From: Acidobacteriota bacterium
Lineage (GTDB): Bacteria > Acidobacteriota > Terriglobia > Terriglobales > Acidobacteriaceae
NCBI GenBank assembly: GCA_018268755.1
Contig: JAFDVW010000014.1
Location: 117,344 to 181,343, forward strand
Direction of reading: 5' to 3'
Length of the DNA stretch: 64,000 nt
Shown here: in pieces, positions 26,961-34,983 of the stretch
Numbering within the stretch: the first letter of the stretch is position 1
Layout: each line of letters opens with the position of its first letter
The notes under the pieces: model-generated
What the model was told of the DNA's origin: nothing
The model's database searches: none
What the model saw: only the letters and a program-made list of their open reading frames with translations
Made by a program: the position numbers and the translations under genes

Positions 26961-29504
26961 ATGCCCTCCACTTCCATCGCCGGGTACTTGCAGGACTTCC
27001 TGGCGCACGGGGCCCAGCCGGCCTACGTGCAGCGCCAGGGATATCGAGCCGAGCGCTGGAGTTACCGTCGGGTGGCGGAAACCGCGTTTCAGTTTGCCCG
27101 CGAACTGCAGGGCCGGGGAATCCGCAAAGGCGACCGCGTGGTGTTGTGGGGGCCAAACTGCGCGCAGTGGGTGGCGGCCTTCTTTGGCTGCGCTTTGCAG
27201 GGCGCCATTGCCGTGCCCATGGACGACGTGGCCACGCCTGAGTTTGCCCTGCGCGTTGCCCAACAAACCAGCTCCTGCCTGTTGGTTTGCTCCCGCCAGC
27301 ACGCCGCGGATCGCGCTACTTCGAAGCTGCCCACATTAATTCTTGAGGAGCTTCCAGAAGTCTTGGCAAAGCACTCTCCTGCGCAGTACCCCGCGGCGGA
27401 AGTTCGCCCGGAAGATGCGCTGGAGATTGTCTTCACCTCGGGCACGACCGCCGAGCCCAAGGGCGTGGTCATCTCCCACGGCAATGTGCTGGGTAACATT
27501 GCGCCACTCGAAACCGAGATCCGCAAGTATCTGAAATATGAGCGCTGGGTGCATCCCATTCGCTTCCTGAATCTGTTGCCGCTCAGCCACGTGTTCGGGC
27601 AGTTTCTGGGCATATTTCTGCCCCAGATCATGGGCGGCACGGTGCTGTTTCAGGACACGCTCAAGCCCAGCGAGGTGATCGAGACCCTGCGGCGGGAGAG
27701 AGTTACCGTGCTGGTGGCGGTGCCGCGCGTGCTGCAATCGCTCAAAGAGAAGATCGAGCGGGATATCAGCGAGCCGGGCCGCAGCGAACAATTCCAGAAA
27801 AAATTCGCCGCCGCCGAGGGCCGCCACTTCCTGCGGCGGGCCTGGAAGTTCCGCGGCGTGCATCGCCGGTTGGGATGGAAATTCTGGGCATTCATCTCCG
27901 GCGGCGCGGCGCTCGACCGCGTGACCGAGGAGTTTTGGATGCGGCTGGGTTTTGCGGTGATCCAGGGCTATGGGCTGACCGAGACCACATCACTGGTCAG
28001 CGTGAATCATCCCTTCCGCGTGGGCAAGGGCTCCATCGGCAAGGTGTTGGCCGGGCGCGAGATCAAGCTGGCCCCCGATGGTGAAATTCTGGTCCGGGGC
28101 AGCGGCGTGGCTTCGGCGTATTGGAGCGGCGACCAACTCAAGTCTGTCACCAGCGAAGAGGGCTGGTATCGCACCGGCGACATTGGCGAGCTGGACGCGC
28201 AGGGCCATCTTTACTTCAAGGGCCGCAAGAAAGACGTCATCGTCACGCCCGCCGGCATGAATGTGTATCCCGAAGATTTGGAGGCGGCGCTGCGCCGCCA
28301 GCCCGAGGTCAAGGATTGCGTGGTGATCGCACTTCCGCACGGCGGCAATGCCGAACCGTGCGCGGTGCTGATTTTGCGGGAGAAGGCCAGCGTAGAAGAG
28401 GTTGTACAACGCGCCAACCAGTCGCTGGCCGAGTATCAGCGCATGCGGACATGGTATGTGTGGCCGGAAGAAGACTTTCCGCGAACTTCGACGCAAAAAC
28501 CACGCACCAACCAGATCCAACAAGTAGTGCTGGCGAACCGGGGAGGGCAAGATGCAGGGTTTGGTTTTTCCGGAACAACGCAGGTGAGTCCGCTGGCCGA
28601 GCTGATTCAGCGCGTGACCCGGCAGAAACCGGGCGCATGGCCGGAGAGCTCGCATCTTGAGGGCGATCTAAACCTGAGTTCGCTGGACCGCGTAGAGCTG
28701 CTGAGCGCGCTCGAAGACCGCTACCAGATGGACCTGAGCGAAACCCGCTTTGCGGCGGTGAACACGCTGGGCGACCTGGAGCGCATGCTGCAAGGGCAAC
28801 CGGCGGCGCGCACTCGTTATGACTATCCGCGCTGGGTGCAGCGCTGGCCGGTGACCTGGATTCGCCTGCTGTCCCACTACCTGCTCATGCGGCCCAGCGT
28901 TTTCTTATTAGGATGGCCGCGCATCGAGGGCCGGGAGAACCTGCTCGGTGTGCGGGGCCCGGTGCTGGTGATTAGCAACCACATCGGCGACGTGGATGTG
29001 GGCTTCATCCAGACGGTGCTGCCGGCGCGGATTCGCCACCGGATCGCCACTGCGACTGGCGGGGAAGCCTTGCAGGCGCTGCGCACTCCGCCGCCTACGG
29101 AGAACTTCTTCGCCCGCCTCTACCATCGCGTGCAGTGGACGCTGGGCGTTTCCCTGCTCAATCTTTTTCCCCTGCCGCGCGAGGCCGGCTTCCGCCAGAG
29201 CTTCGCCTATGCCGGAGACTGTGTCGACCGCGGCTACAGTATCCTGATCTTTCCTGAAGGCCACCATACGACGGACGGCAAACTGCGTCCCTTCCGCTCC
29301 GGGGTCGGGCTGCTGGCCAACAATCTGCGCGTGCCGATTGTCCCCATGCGGATTGACGGGTTATTCGAGCTGAAGCAGGCGGGGAAGAAATTTGCCTGGC
29401 CGGGGCAGGTGAAGATCAAAATCGGCAAGCCCATGCAATTCCCGCCCGAGGCGGCCCCGCAGGAAATCGCGCAAAGCTTGCAGAAAGCGGTGGAGGAGTT
29501 GTGA
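26961..29504 (+). CDS. AMP-dependent ligase / acyl carrier / acyltransferase fusion
   Basis: An 847-residue three-domain protein. Residues 1-530: adenylate-forming ligase with FTSGTTAEPKGVV (about 156-168), GYGLTETTSLVSVNHPF, WYRTGDIGELD and the FKGRKKDVIVTPAGMNV hinge. Residues about 540-615: a carrier domain with NLSSLDRVELLSALEDRY, where Ser574 fits the phosphopantetheine attachment site. Residues about 640-847: a PlsC-type acyltransferase with NHIGDVD (H674-x4-D679) and FPEGHH. It could activate a fatty acid, load it on its own carrier and transfer it to a lipid acceptor, as in Aas-like proteins. The in-built carrier is unusual. Start ATG is preceded by GAAGGACGGAG. Confidence 0.88.
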   Translation: MPSTSIAGYLQDFLAHGAQPAYVQRQGYRAERWSYRRVAETAFQFARELQGRGIRKGDRVVLWGPNCAQWVAAFFGCALQGAIAVPMDDVATPEFALRVAQQTSSCLLVCSRQHAADRATSKLPTLILEELPEVLAKHSPAQYPAAEVRPEDALEIVFTSGTTAEPKGVVISHGNVLGNIAPLETEIRKYLKYERWVHPIRFLNLLPLSHVFGQFLGIFLPQIMGGTVLFQDTLKPSEVIETLRRERVTVLVAVPRVLQSLKEKIERDISEPGRSEQFQKKFAAAEGRHFLRRAWKFRGVHRRLGWKFWAFISGGAALDRVTEEFWMRLGFAVIQGYGLTETTSLVSVNHPFRVGKGSIGKVLAGREIKLAPDGEILVRGSGVASAYWSGDQLKSVTSEEGWYRTGDIGELDAQGHLYFKGRKKDVIVTPAGMNVYPEDLEAALRRQPEVKDCVVIALPHGGNAEPCAVLILREKASVEEVVQRANQSLAEYQRMRTWYVWPEEDFPRTSTQKPRTNQIQQVVLANRGGQDAGFGFSGTTQVSPLAELIQRVTRQKPGAWPESSHLEGDLNLSSLDRVELLSALEDRYQMDLSETRFAAVNTLGDLERMLQGQPAARTRYDYPRWVQRWPVTWIRLLSHYLLMRPSVFLLGWPRIEGRENLLGVRGPVLVISNHIGDVDVGFIQTVLPARIRHRIATATGGEALQALRTPPPTENFFARLYHRVQWTLGVSLLNLFPLPREAGFRQSFAYAGDCVDRGYSILIFPEGHHTTDGKLRPFRSGVGLLANNLRVPIVPMRIDGLFELKQAGKKFAWPGQVKIKIGKPMQFPPEAAPQEIAQSLQKAVEEL

Positions 29505-29505
29505 G

Positions 29506-29736
29506 TTATCGCCGCACTGCGGTGTGTTCACTGACGATGAGCGCCTTGGCATGTTCCAGAGCGCTGACGGCGGATTCGCGCTTGACGGTGGGGAAGTCTT
29601 CCAGAAACTCATTAAGAGTCTGTCCACCCTCCAGGTAATCCAGGAGCGTCTGAAAAGGAACCCTGGTTCCGCTGAAGACAGGGGTTCCGCCAAGAACGTC
29701 GGGGTCTTTGACGATTGCGCCGTTGGCGGATGGCAT
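29506..29736 (-). CDS. Orphan DUF433 antitoxin-like protein
   Basis: A 76-residue protein with the DUF433 core: IVKDPDVLGGTPVFSGTRVP, then TLLDYLEGGQTLNEFLEDFP and VKRESAVSALEHAKAL. Start set at 29736 because GGGAG precedes it at 7 nt; the open frame extends further upstream without support. DUF433 proteins are usually antitoxins for PIN-like DUF5615 toxins encoded just downstream. Here the gene runs tail-to-tail into the ligase fusion with only one base between the stops, so no toxin gene is present. Confidence 0.8.
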   Translation of the reverse strand: MPSANGAIVKDPDVLGGTPVFSGTRVPFQTLLDYLEGGQTLNEFLEDFPTVKRESAVSALEHAKALIVSEHTAVRR

Positions 29737-29843
29737 AGCTGACTCCCGCAGCCATTTTACCTGCATGGAAGTTGGGAAACCAATTTTCGATCTCAGGGCG
29801 AGCCGATGGAGTTTCCCCCAGCTACGGATATTCCGCGCATTTA

Positions 29844-30482
29844 TCAACGACTAGGCTTTAATTGTCTATACGACTGCCTCTTACAGTGTTCAAAGTCCGA
29901 ACACGATCCTTTTGCCCACGCTTCAAAACGGAGTTCACCCTTTGTTTTTCTTTCCGTCCAATATTCACCATCGAGTTGGTGAATTGGATTGCCTCGGACA
30001 TGCAATAGCATTCCCCCATGACCTATTGGGCTTCGCTGCCTAAAATGAATACTTGGCTTATTTTCGTATAGAACAGCGACAGTATGTAACCCTTCCCGGT
30101 CCTCGATGATGTTTGCTGACAAAGTTGTAGAGCCGGATTCGGCGGTGTGAAGGCGAATATCAACAGATGAGTATGTCTGCCGAATGACCAAATATGCTTC
30201 GATGTCTCCATGTTGCTGGTTAGTTTCCGGATCAATCCAATCGCTATGGATGTAACCTTTCCACGTGCCACGCAAATCAGGATGCGTGGTTAGAATAGGA
30301 TTTGAATATTTCCACGACCAGAGCCATTTCTCCCACAACCACAAGGCGGCAGCAAGAGAAGTGATGGAGTATGAAAATGCCGAAATATAATCGGGCACTT
30401 GTTTATGACCACCGATGAGCAAGGCAATTATGAAAGAACCTACGGCAATGATTGCAATAGCCGTCGTCTGATTGCTTGTCAT
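29844..30482 (-). CDS. Cap15-like CBASS effector (two TM helices plus beta-barrel)
   Basis: A 212-residue protein. Two transmembrane helices near residues 7-25 and 33-50 are followed by a strand-rich domain that begins HPDLRGTWKGY (67-77), a hallmark of the SMODS-associated 2TM, beta-strand-rich effectors (Cap15). Further strand pairs are IEAYLVIRQTYSSVDIRL, LHTVAVLYENKPSIHF and GELRFEAWAKG. Known Cap15 proteins bind a cyclic nucleotide in the barrel and disrupt the inner membrane. The ATG overlaps the TGA of the CD-NTase gene (TGATG), so start 30482 is preferred to 30506. AT-rich relative to flanks. Confidence 0.85.
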   Translation of the reverse strand: MTSNQTTAIAIIAVGSFIIALLIGGHKQVPDYISAFSYSITSLAAALWLWEKWLWSWKYSNPILTTHPDLRGTWKGYIHSDWIDPETNQQHGDIEAYLVIRQTYSSVDIRLHTAESGSTTLSANIIEDREGLHTVAVLYENKPSIHFRQRSPIGHGGMLLHVRGNPIHQLDGEYWTERKTKGELRFEAWAKGSCSDFEHCKRQSYRQLKPSR

Positions 30483-31408
30483 CAGTTGTTCTCCACATAA
30501 GCCCACGCAGCAAGAGCAAATGCATTAGCTTGCTCACGAGTCCATGGTTGAGAGCTGTGGAATAGATATTTCAGCCCGTTAACCTCTGTCCAGTCCTTAC
30601 AACCCTCGTCAATCTTTGTGGCAGCGTAGCAATGAACGAGAGCTTCCTGCAGATTGTTTTTATAGGAATCGCCTGCGAATACTCCGTCCGGGACGTTGTA
30701 GATCAGGCATTCAATTAAATAGGAAGCGATGTTATTCGCTGCTGCAATCTTCTTTTCGATCAGGTGAAATTTAAGCCTTTTTACAGCACGAACAATGAGT
30801 TTGAACCTGTACCCAGTTCTTTTATTTTTGTCCACGCCGTTGGAGTAGTGTTGCTCCGGCCAATTTTGTACGAGCTTAGAGCTATCTGAGTAAAATTTCA
30901 CTCCTGTAGGCTTAACGTATGGCGTTTCGTAAGAATATTGTCCCGGTGATAACCTCTTCTTGTAATACAGCCGATAAGCGAAAGCAGCTATCACATCAGC
31001 ATCCACACGAGAAGTATTTTCGTGAACATCAAATGCTTTGTCTCCCCTCGTTACGCTGCTGCGACCAAATTTATCAACAAGTGCAGATTCCACATCGTTC
31101 TTGAACTCTCTGTACGTGTAGGGATGAGAGACGTTGCCGGTTAGATCAGAGTTGTAGTCGGCAAGAGTGTAGTCGCCATAAAATGGCACATTTGTGCAAA
31201 CACAAATATCCACATCACTTTCCTGGCGAACGTTGGTGTTATTTCGATATGAGCCTTGCGAGATAATTCTTAAATCGAGAGTCTTAAGTTTATCGTGAGC
31301 ACGAATAGCCTCACTGACCATGCGTTCAGCGCGTTCTTGTTTTTCGCACTCATGGTCGCTGGAGGGTTTGCTCCAATTGCGAAATGTCTGTTCCCAGTCG
31401 ATGGACAA
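30482..31408 (-). CDS. CD-NTase (CBASS cyclic-nucleotide synthase)
   Basis: A 308-residue nucleotidyltransferase. The polymerase-beta-like active site reads GSYRNNTNVRQESDVDI (GS at 52-53, D65 and D67), with a third acidic residue in SRVDADVIAAF (D136 or D138). The family N-terminus IDWEQTFRNWSKP is also present. It should cyclise nucleotides into a second messenger on phage infection. The start is TTG at 31408, supported by AGAGGAAGGTGA just upstream and by conservation of the N-terminus. Together with the overlapping Cap15-like gene it forms a minimal type I CBASS operon; no Cap2/Cap3 ancillary genes are seen. The exact clade and product cannot be read from sequence alone. Confidence 0.88.
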   Translation of the reverse strand: MSIDWEQTFRNWSKPSSDHECEKQERAERMVSEAIRAHDKLKTLDLRIISQGSYRNNTNVRQESDVDICVCTNVPFYGDYTLADYNSDLTGNVSHPYTYREFKNDVESALVDKFGRSSVTRGDKAFDVHENTSRVDADVIAAFAYRLYYKKRLSPGQYSYETPYVKPTGVKFYSDSSKLVQNWPEQHYSNGVDKNKRTGYRFKLIVRAVKRLKFHLIEKKIAAANNIASYLIECLIYNVPDGVFAGDSYKNNLQEALVHCYAATKIDEGCKDWTEVNGLKYLFHSSQPWTREQANAFALAAWAYVENN

Positions 31409-31738
31409 GGCTCACCTTCCTCTTAATAATTAACTACTTGGCCCGGTCGCATGGCTGACTATGCGGAGCTTTTTGAAAAGCTGTGCCCCAGTTTATCAGT
31501 TTCGCCTTGCATTCGCCATCATGAATGCCCTTAGTGTTTTGCACTGTGTCGCGGTGACTTATATTCCGAAGCGCGATGATATTCTTTGTGGGCGTCAGTA
31601 ACCTGCTTGAGTCAATCCCCTCCCGTGGACATCCAGGGTGCATTTTCCCCACAAACCTGCCAACTTTTCCTGCATCGAAGCCGGTCTGATAATATTTGGG
31701 CATCTCTGGCCAGAATCCTATCGGAGGTTTTGCGAAAC
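31409..31738. other. Intergenic, right border of AT-rich defence segment
   Basis: A 330-bp gap between the leftward CBASS operon and the rightward PA2779-like gene. The CBASS ribosome site lies at 31410-31420. A GATAATAT box at about 31687-31694 could serve as a -10 for the rightward operon. No direct repeats or att-like ends were found flanking the AT-rich segment. Short open frames here lack ribosome sites. Confidence 0.4.
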
Positions 31739-32146
31739 ATGCGTTTCGATCTTAAACAGGCTGTGCGCGTAGCAGCCGCATGCTTGCTGGTGACGATCTT
31801 TGCTGTGCCTCAGTCTTTGATGGCCGAAGCTGTCCACGTGGTGGGTCCGGCGGACCTGCAGAAAGAAGTGCTCACTGCCTCGCGCACCCGCCAGGAAAAT
31901 CTGGCTAAGGTCACGGCGTTCCTGACATCCGAACGGGCCGCGACCGCCATGAAGTCGGCCAAAATTGATGCCCGGCAGGTGACGTCCGCGCTGCCCACGC
32001 TCAGCGATGGCGAGCTGGCCCAGCTGGCCGCCCGCGCCGACAAGGCCAAGGCGGATTTCGCCGCCGGCACCATCGGCGATCGTGATCTGATCATCATTAT
32101 TCTGGCTGTCGTCGCGCTGATTCTCATCATCGTGGCCGTCCGCTAA
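31739..32146 (+). CDS. PA2779-like small membrane protein
   Basis: A 135-residue protein with a signal-like N-terminus (VAAACLLVTIFAVPQSLMAEA), a helical middle (RTRQENLAKVTAFLTSERAA, ALPTLSDGELAQLAARADKA) and a C-terminal transmembrane helix (DLIIIILAVVALILIIVAV). This order matches the PA2779 (DUF6627) family, which occurs next to C39-type peptidase genes, as here. Start at 31739 rather than the longer frame from 31586, because GGAGG lies 11 nt upstream and the signal peptide follows. Function of the family is not known. Confidence 0.8.
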   Translation: MRFDLKQAVRVAAACLLVTIFAVPQSLMAEAVHVVGPADLQKEVLTASRTRQENLAKVTAFLTSERAATAMKSAKIDARQVTSALPTLSDGELAQLAARADKAKADFAAGTIGDRDLIIIILAVVALILIIVAVR

Positions 32147-32155
32147 ACTGCGGTC

Positions 32156-32707
32156 ATGCTTTCGCGTGGAGCCAGAAGGCTTGCTCTTTGTGTTCTGAGC
32201 TGCAGCCTCAGTGTGGCTGAAGCCGGCCTCTGGCTCGACGTTCCTTTTATCCCGCAAGAAAAAAATGGCTGTGGCTCGGCCAGTATTGCCATGGTGATGC
32301 AATACTGGGCGCAACAGCAGAAGCGTCCCCTGGACGCGAGCGCGGACCCTTCGGAAATCCAGCGCCGGCTTTATTCCAAACAGGGGCGGGGTATCTACGC
32401 TTCCGGCATGGAGAAATATTTCGAGGCCCACGGTTTCCGCGCCTATGTTTTTCATGGGGAATGGCCGGACCTGCAACAGCACCTCGAAAAGGGGCGTCCA
32501 CTGATCGTGGCCCTCAAACCGCAACAAACCGGCGGGCCGTTGCATTACATCGTAGTGGCTGGACTGGATACGGAGCAGGGGCTGGTGCTGGTGAACGATC
32601 CGGCACAACGGAAGTTGCTCAAACAGGACCGGTCAAGTTTTGAACGAGAATGGAGCGCTACCGGAAAATGGACCCTGTTGGCACTGCCCGCTGCCGCCGC
32701 GCGCTGA
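32156..32707 (+). CDS. C39-type cysteine peptidase-like protein (PA2778-like)
   Basis: A 183-residue protein with an N-terminal signal or anchor (LALCVLSCSLSVAEAG). The catalytic cysteine is in QEKNGCGSASIAM (C39), the histidine in GGPLHYIVV (H130) and the following VNDPA (N147/D148) completes the triad pattern of C39/papain-like peptidases. PA2778-family proteins carry the peptidase and TPRs in one chain; here the TPR part is a separate, overlapping downstream gene. Nine bases separate it from the PA2779-like gene. It may process a peptide or protein partner outside the cytoplasm. Confidence 0.82.
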   Translation: MLSRGARRLALCVLSCSLSVAEAGLWLDVPFIPQEKNGCGSASIAMVMQYWAQQQKRPLDASADPSEIQRRLYSKQGRGIYASGMEKYFEAHGFRAYVFHGEWPDLQQHLEKGRPLIVALKPQQTGGPLHYIVVAGLDTEQGLVLVNDPAQRKLLKQDRSSFEREWSATGKWTLLALPAAAAR

Positions 32708-34368
32708 TCTGCTTTTTCCTTCTATGCTCTTTTCTGCTCGCCGAGACGCCCAGCCAGCACTCCACCGAACAGGCCCGGCAACTGTTTGAACAGCAGCGCT
32801 GGCAGGAGATTGTGCAACTGGCGGAAACCACGCCGGCGCATTCGCCCGACTTCGACTACTACTACGGAAGCGCGCTGGCCCGGTTGCAACGCTGGGAGCA
32901 GGCGCGGGAAGTGTTTGCCGCCGGGCAAGAGGCCGCCCCCCAGGACAAGCGCTTTCCCCAGGAGCTGGCCGGGGTCGCCTTCAAGCAGAAGCAATACTCC
33001 CGCGCCGTCAAGGAGCTGAAGCGCGCCAGCCGTCTGGCCCCGGACGATCCCTATACCAATGACTTTCTGGGGACCATTTTCTATCTTCGCCATAACTACG
33101 AAGCGGCGGTGAAATACTGGAACCCGGCCGGAAAACCGCAGATTGCCGAAATCCGCTCCGAACCGGCCACGCATCTGGACCCGGTGATTCTGGACCGGGC
33201 TTTTGCCTTTGCTCCGGCCAGCGTGCTGCGCATGAATGAGTTGCTGGCCACTGCCGACCGGCTGGATGCGCTGGAGATTTATCCTTCCTGGCAAATAGAC
33301 CTGGCGGCGCGCGAGGATGGGCGCTTCGACGCCGTCTTCCGTAATTATGAGAAGAATGGCCTGGGCAAGAACAAATGGATGGCCATCGCCCGCATGTTTC
33401 GCGGCCTCCCCTCGCAGACCATTGATCCGGAATATTTCAACATCGGGGGGAAGGGCATCAACTTCACCTCCAAGTACCGCTTCGACGCCCAGAAGCGGCG
33501 CATTCTGGCTGGGATCTCCATGCCCCTGTTTGGCTCGGCGCGGCAACGCGTGCAGTTCGGCATGGACCTGCGCGATGAAAACTGGGCGCTGCGTGCCTCG
33601 AGCAAAGGCGTAGCCCCGCTGCTGGGCGCGACCAAGTTGAAGCGGCAGGCTTTCAGCGCGACCTACACCAACATTCCCAGCGGATGGTGGAACTGGTCGG
33701 CGGGCGTGGAATTTTCGCACCGCGATTTTCGCGATGTGGAGTTGGGATCGGCGCTCGATCCGGTGCTGCTTCTCACCGGCAATCAACTGAAGCAGACGGT
33801 GCGCCTCGGCGCCGACCTGCTGCGTCTGCCGGAGAAGCGGCTGTTTTTGCGCGGGGAGCTGACCTCGCAGGCGGGGCGCATCTGGTCCAGCCCCAGCCAC
33901 GGCTTTGAGAAGTTGCAGGCTTCGGCCGCGCTGAACTGGTATCCGCAGGCTGAAGGCGACGATTATCACGTGCAGGAGCAGGTCTGGTACGGGCGGGGCT
34001 GGGGCACGCTGCCCTTTGACGAGCTGACCTTCCTCGGCATTGGCGGGGACAATCAGCTGTGGCTGCGCGGCCACATCGCCACCCGCGACGGCAAGAAGGG
34101 CACCGGCCCGCTGGGAAGAAACTATTTTCTTTCCAACTGGGAGATGGACAAGAACATCTATCAATGGAAGATGGTGACGGTGAAGGCTGGGCCGTTTCTG
34201 GACACGGGCAGAATTACCGATCCGCTGCCGGGCCTGGGATCGCAAAAGTGGCTGGTGGATATGGGGCCGCAGGTCAAGGTGAAATATATGAACTTCGGCG
34301 TGAACATCTCCTACGGCCGCGACCTGCGCAACGGACACGGCGGCATTTACTTCGCGGTCACCAGATAA
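32650..34368 (+). CDS. TPR plus beta-barrel outer-membrane-like protein
   Basis: A 572-residue protein. A hydrophobic signal (LICFFLLCSFLLA) is followed by TPR units (QRWQEIVQLAETTPAHSPDF, LARLQRWEQAREVFAAGQEA, QYSRAVKELKRASRLAPDD) and then about 380 residues with alternating strand patterns ending ISYGRDLRNGHGGIYFAVTR, like a C-terminal surface-antigen (D15-like) barrel. It overlaps the C39 gene by 58 bp, so translation is probably coupled; the second in-frame ATG (32668) is an alternative start. The trio suggests an envelope processing or export role, unknown in detail. Confidence 0.78.
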   Translation: MERYRKMDPVGTARCRRALICFFLLCSFLLAETPSQHSTEQARQLFEQQRWQEIVQLAETTPAHSPDFDYYYGSALARLQRWEQAREVFAAGQEAAPQDKRFPQELAGVAFKQKQYSRAVKELKRASRLAPDDPYTNDFLGTIFYLRHNYEAAVKYWNPAGKPQIAEIRSEPATHLDPVILDRAFAFAPASVLRMNELLATADRLDALEIYPSWQIDLAAREDGRFDAVFRNYEKNGLGKNKWMAIARMFRGLPSQTIDPEYFNIGGKGINFTSKYRFDAQKRRILAGISMPLFGSARQRVQFGMDLRDENWALRASSKGVAPLLGATKLKRQAFSATYTNIPSGWWNWSAGVEFSHRDFRDVELGSALDPVLLLTGNQLKQTVRLGADLLRLPEKRLFLRGELTSQAGRIWSSPSHGFEKLQASAALNWYPQAEGDDYHVQEQVWYGRGWGTLPFDELTFLGIGGDNQLWLRGHIATRDGKKGTGPLGRNYFLSNWEMDKNIYQWKMVTVKAGPFLDTGRITDPLPGLGSQKWLVDMGPQVKVKYMNFGVNISYGRDLRNGHGGIYFAVTR

Positions 34369-34386
34369 AATTCCTTCGGGAGTATA

Positions 34387-34902
34387 ATGCGCCCCATGAA
34401 AAGCAGAATCTTGTTCGCCGCAATCTTTGGGCTGGCCCTCTTGCCGCTTTCTGTTTCCGCGCAGACCGTGGATTTGAAAGACGGCCAGGGAAACAGCGTA
34501 GGCACCGCCACGATTAAGTCTGCAGGCGCCGGCGTGCTGATCAAACTGAATGTACACAATCTGCCGCCGGGCGAGCATGCCATCCACATTCACCAGAATG
34601 CGCAATGCGACGGCCCTGACTTCAAATCGGCGGGTCCGCACTTTAATCCTGCACACAAGAAACACGGGCTCAAGAATCCGGAGGGCCACCACGCCGGCGA
34701 CATGGCCAACTTCCGCGTGAAAGCAAATGGAACGTCGAAGGCCAAAGTCATCAATCGCGACGTGACCCTGAGCGCCGGTGACAACTCGGTATTCGCCAAT
34801 GGCGGCACCGCGCTGGTCATCCATGCCAAAGCGGATGACATGGTGAGCGATCCTGCGGGAAATGCAGGAGACCGTATTGCCTGCGGTGTGATCAAGCAAT
34901 AG
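34387..34902 (+). CDS. sodC: Cu/Zn superoxide dismutase, secreted
   Basis: A 171-residue protein with a signal peptide ending VSAQ. Metal ligands are visible in order: GEHAIHIHQ, the Cys in AQCDGPD, AGPHFNP, the HG and GHHAGD zinc-loop histidines and aspartate, [10 protein letters not shown] and GDRIACGVI. It converts superoxide to hydrogen peroxide and oxygen in the periplasm. The first ATG at 34387 follows GGGAG by 4 nt; the second at 34396 is also possible. Followed directly by a family A palindrome. Confidence 0.93.
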   Translation: MRPMKSRILFAAIFGLALLPLSVSAQTVDLKDGQGNSVGTATIKSAGAGVLIKLNVHNLPPGEHAIHIHQNAQCDGPDFKSAGPHFNPAHKKHGLKNPEGHHAGDMANFRVKANGTSKAKVINRDVTLSAGDNSVFANGGTALVIHAKADDMVSDPAGNAGDRIACGVIKQ

Positions 34903-34906
34903 CTGC

Positions 34907-34980
34907 GATGTGGGGCGGACACTCGTGTCCGCCGTTTTTGTTGGCGAAAGCCTTCGCGGGCAGGAGTGCCCGCGCCACAC
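34907..34980. repeat. Compound palindrome, family A copy 4
   Basis: Left GATGTGG then GGCGGACA-CTCG-TGTCCGCC, right GCGGGC-AGGAGT-GCCCGC then GCCACAC, with about 25 bp between. It fills the whole gap between the convergent stops of sodC and the fucosidase gene (stop at 34984), so it probably terminates both transcripts. Confidence 0.82.
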
Positions 34981-34983
34981 CAC

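Noticed and set aside
31434..31703. 89-codon minus-strand frame beside the CBASS operon
   Set aside because: No ribosome site, no domain pattern and implausible composition; treated as non-coding.
34383..34388. TATAAT at the sodC start codon
   Set aside because: It overlaps the ATG and the ribosome site, so it cannot be the -10 for this gene; a chance match.
32722..34983. 753-codon open frame opposite the TPR-barrel and sodC genes
   Set aside because: It spans two real genes and a repeat element on the other strand and shows no domain pattern.
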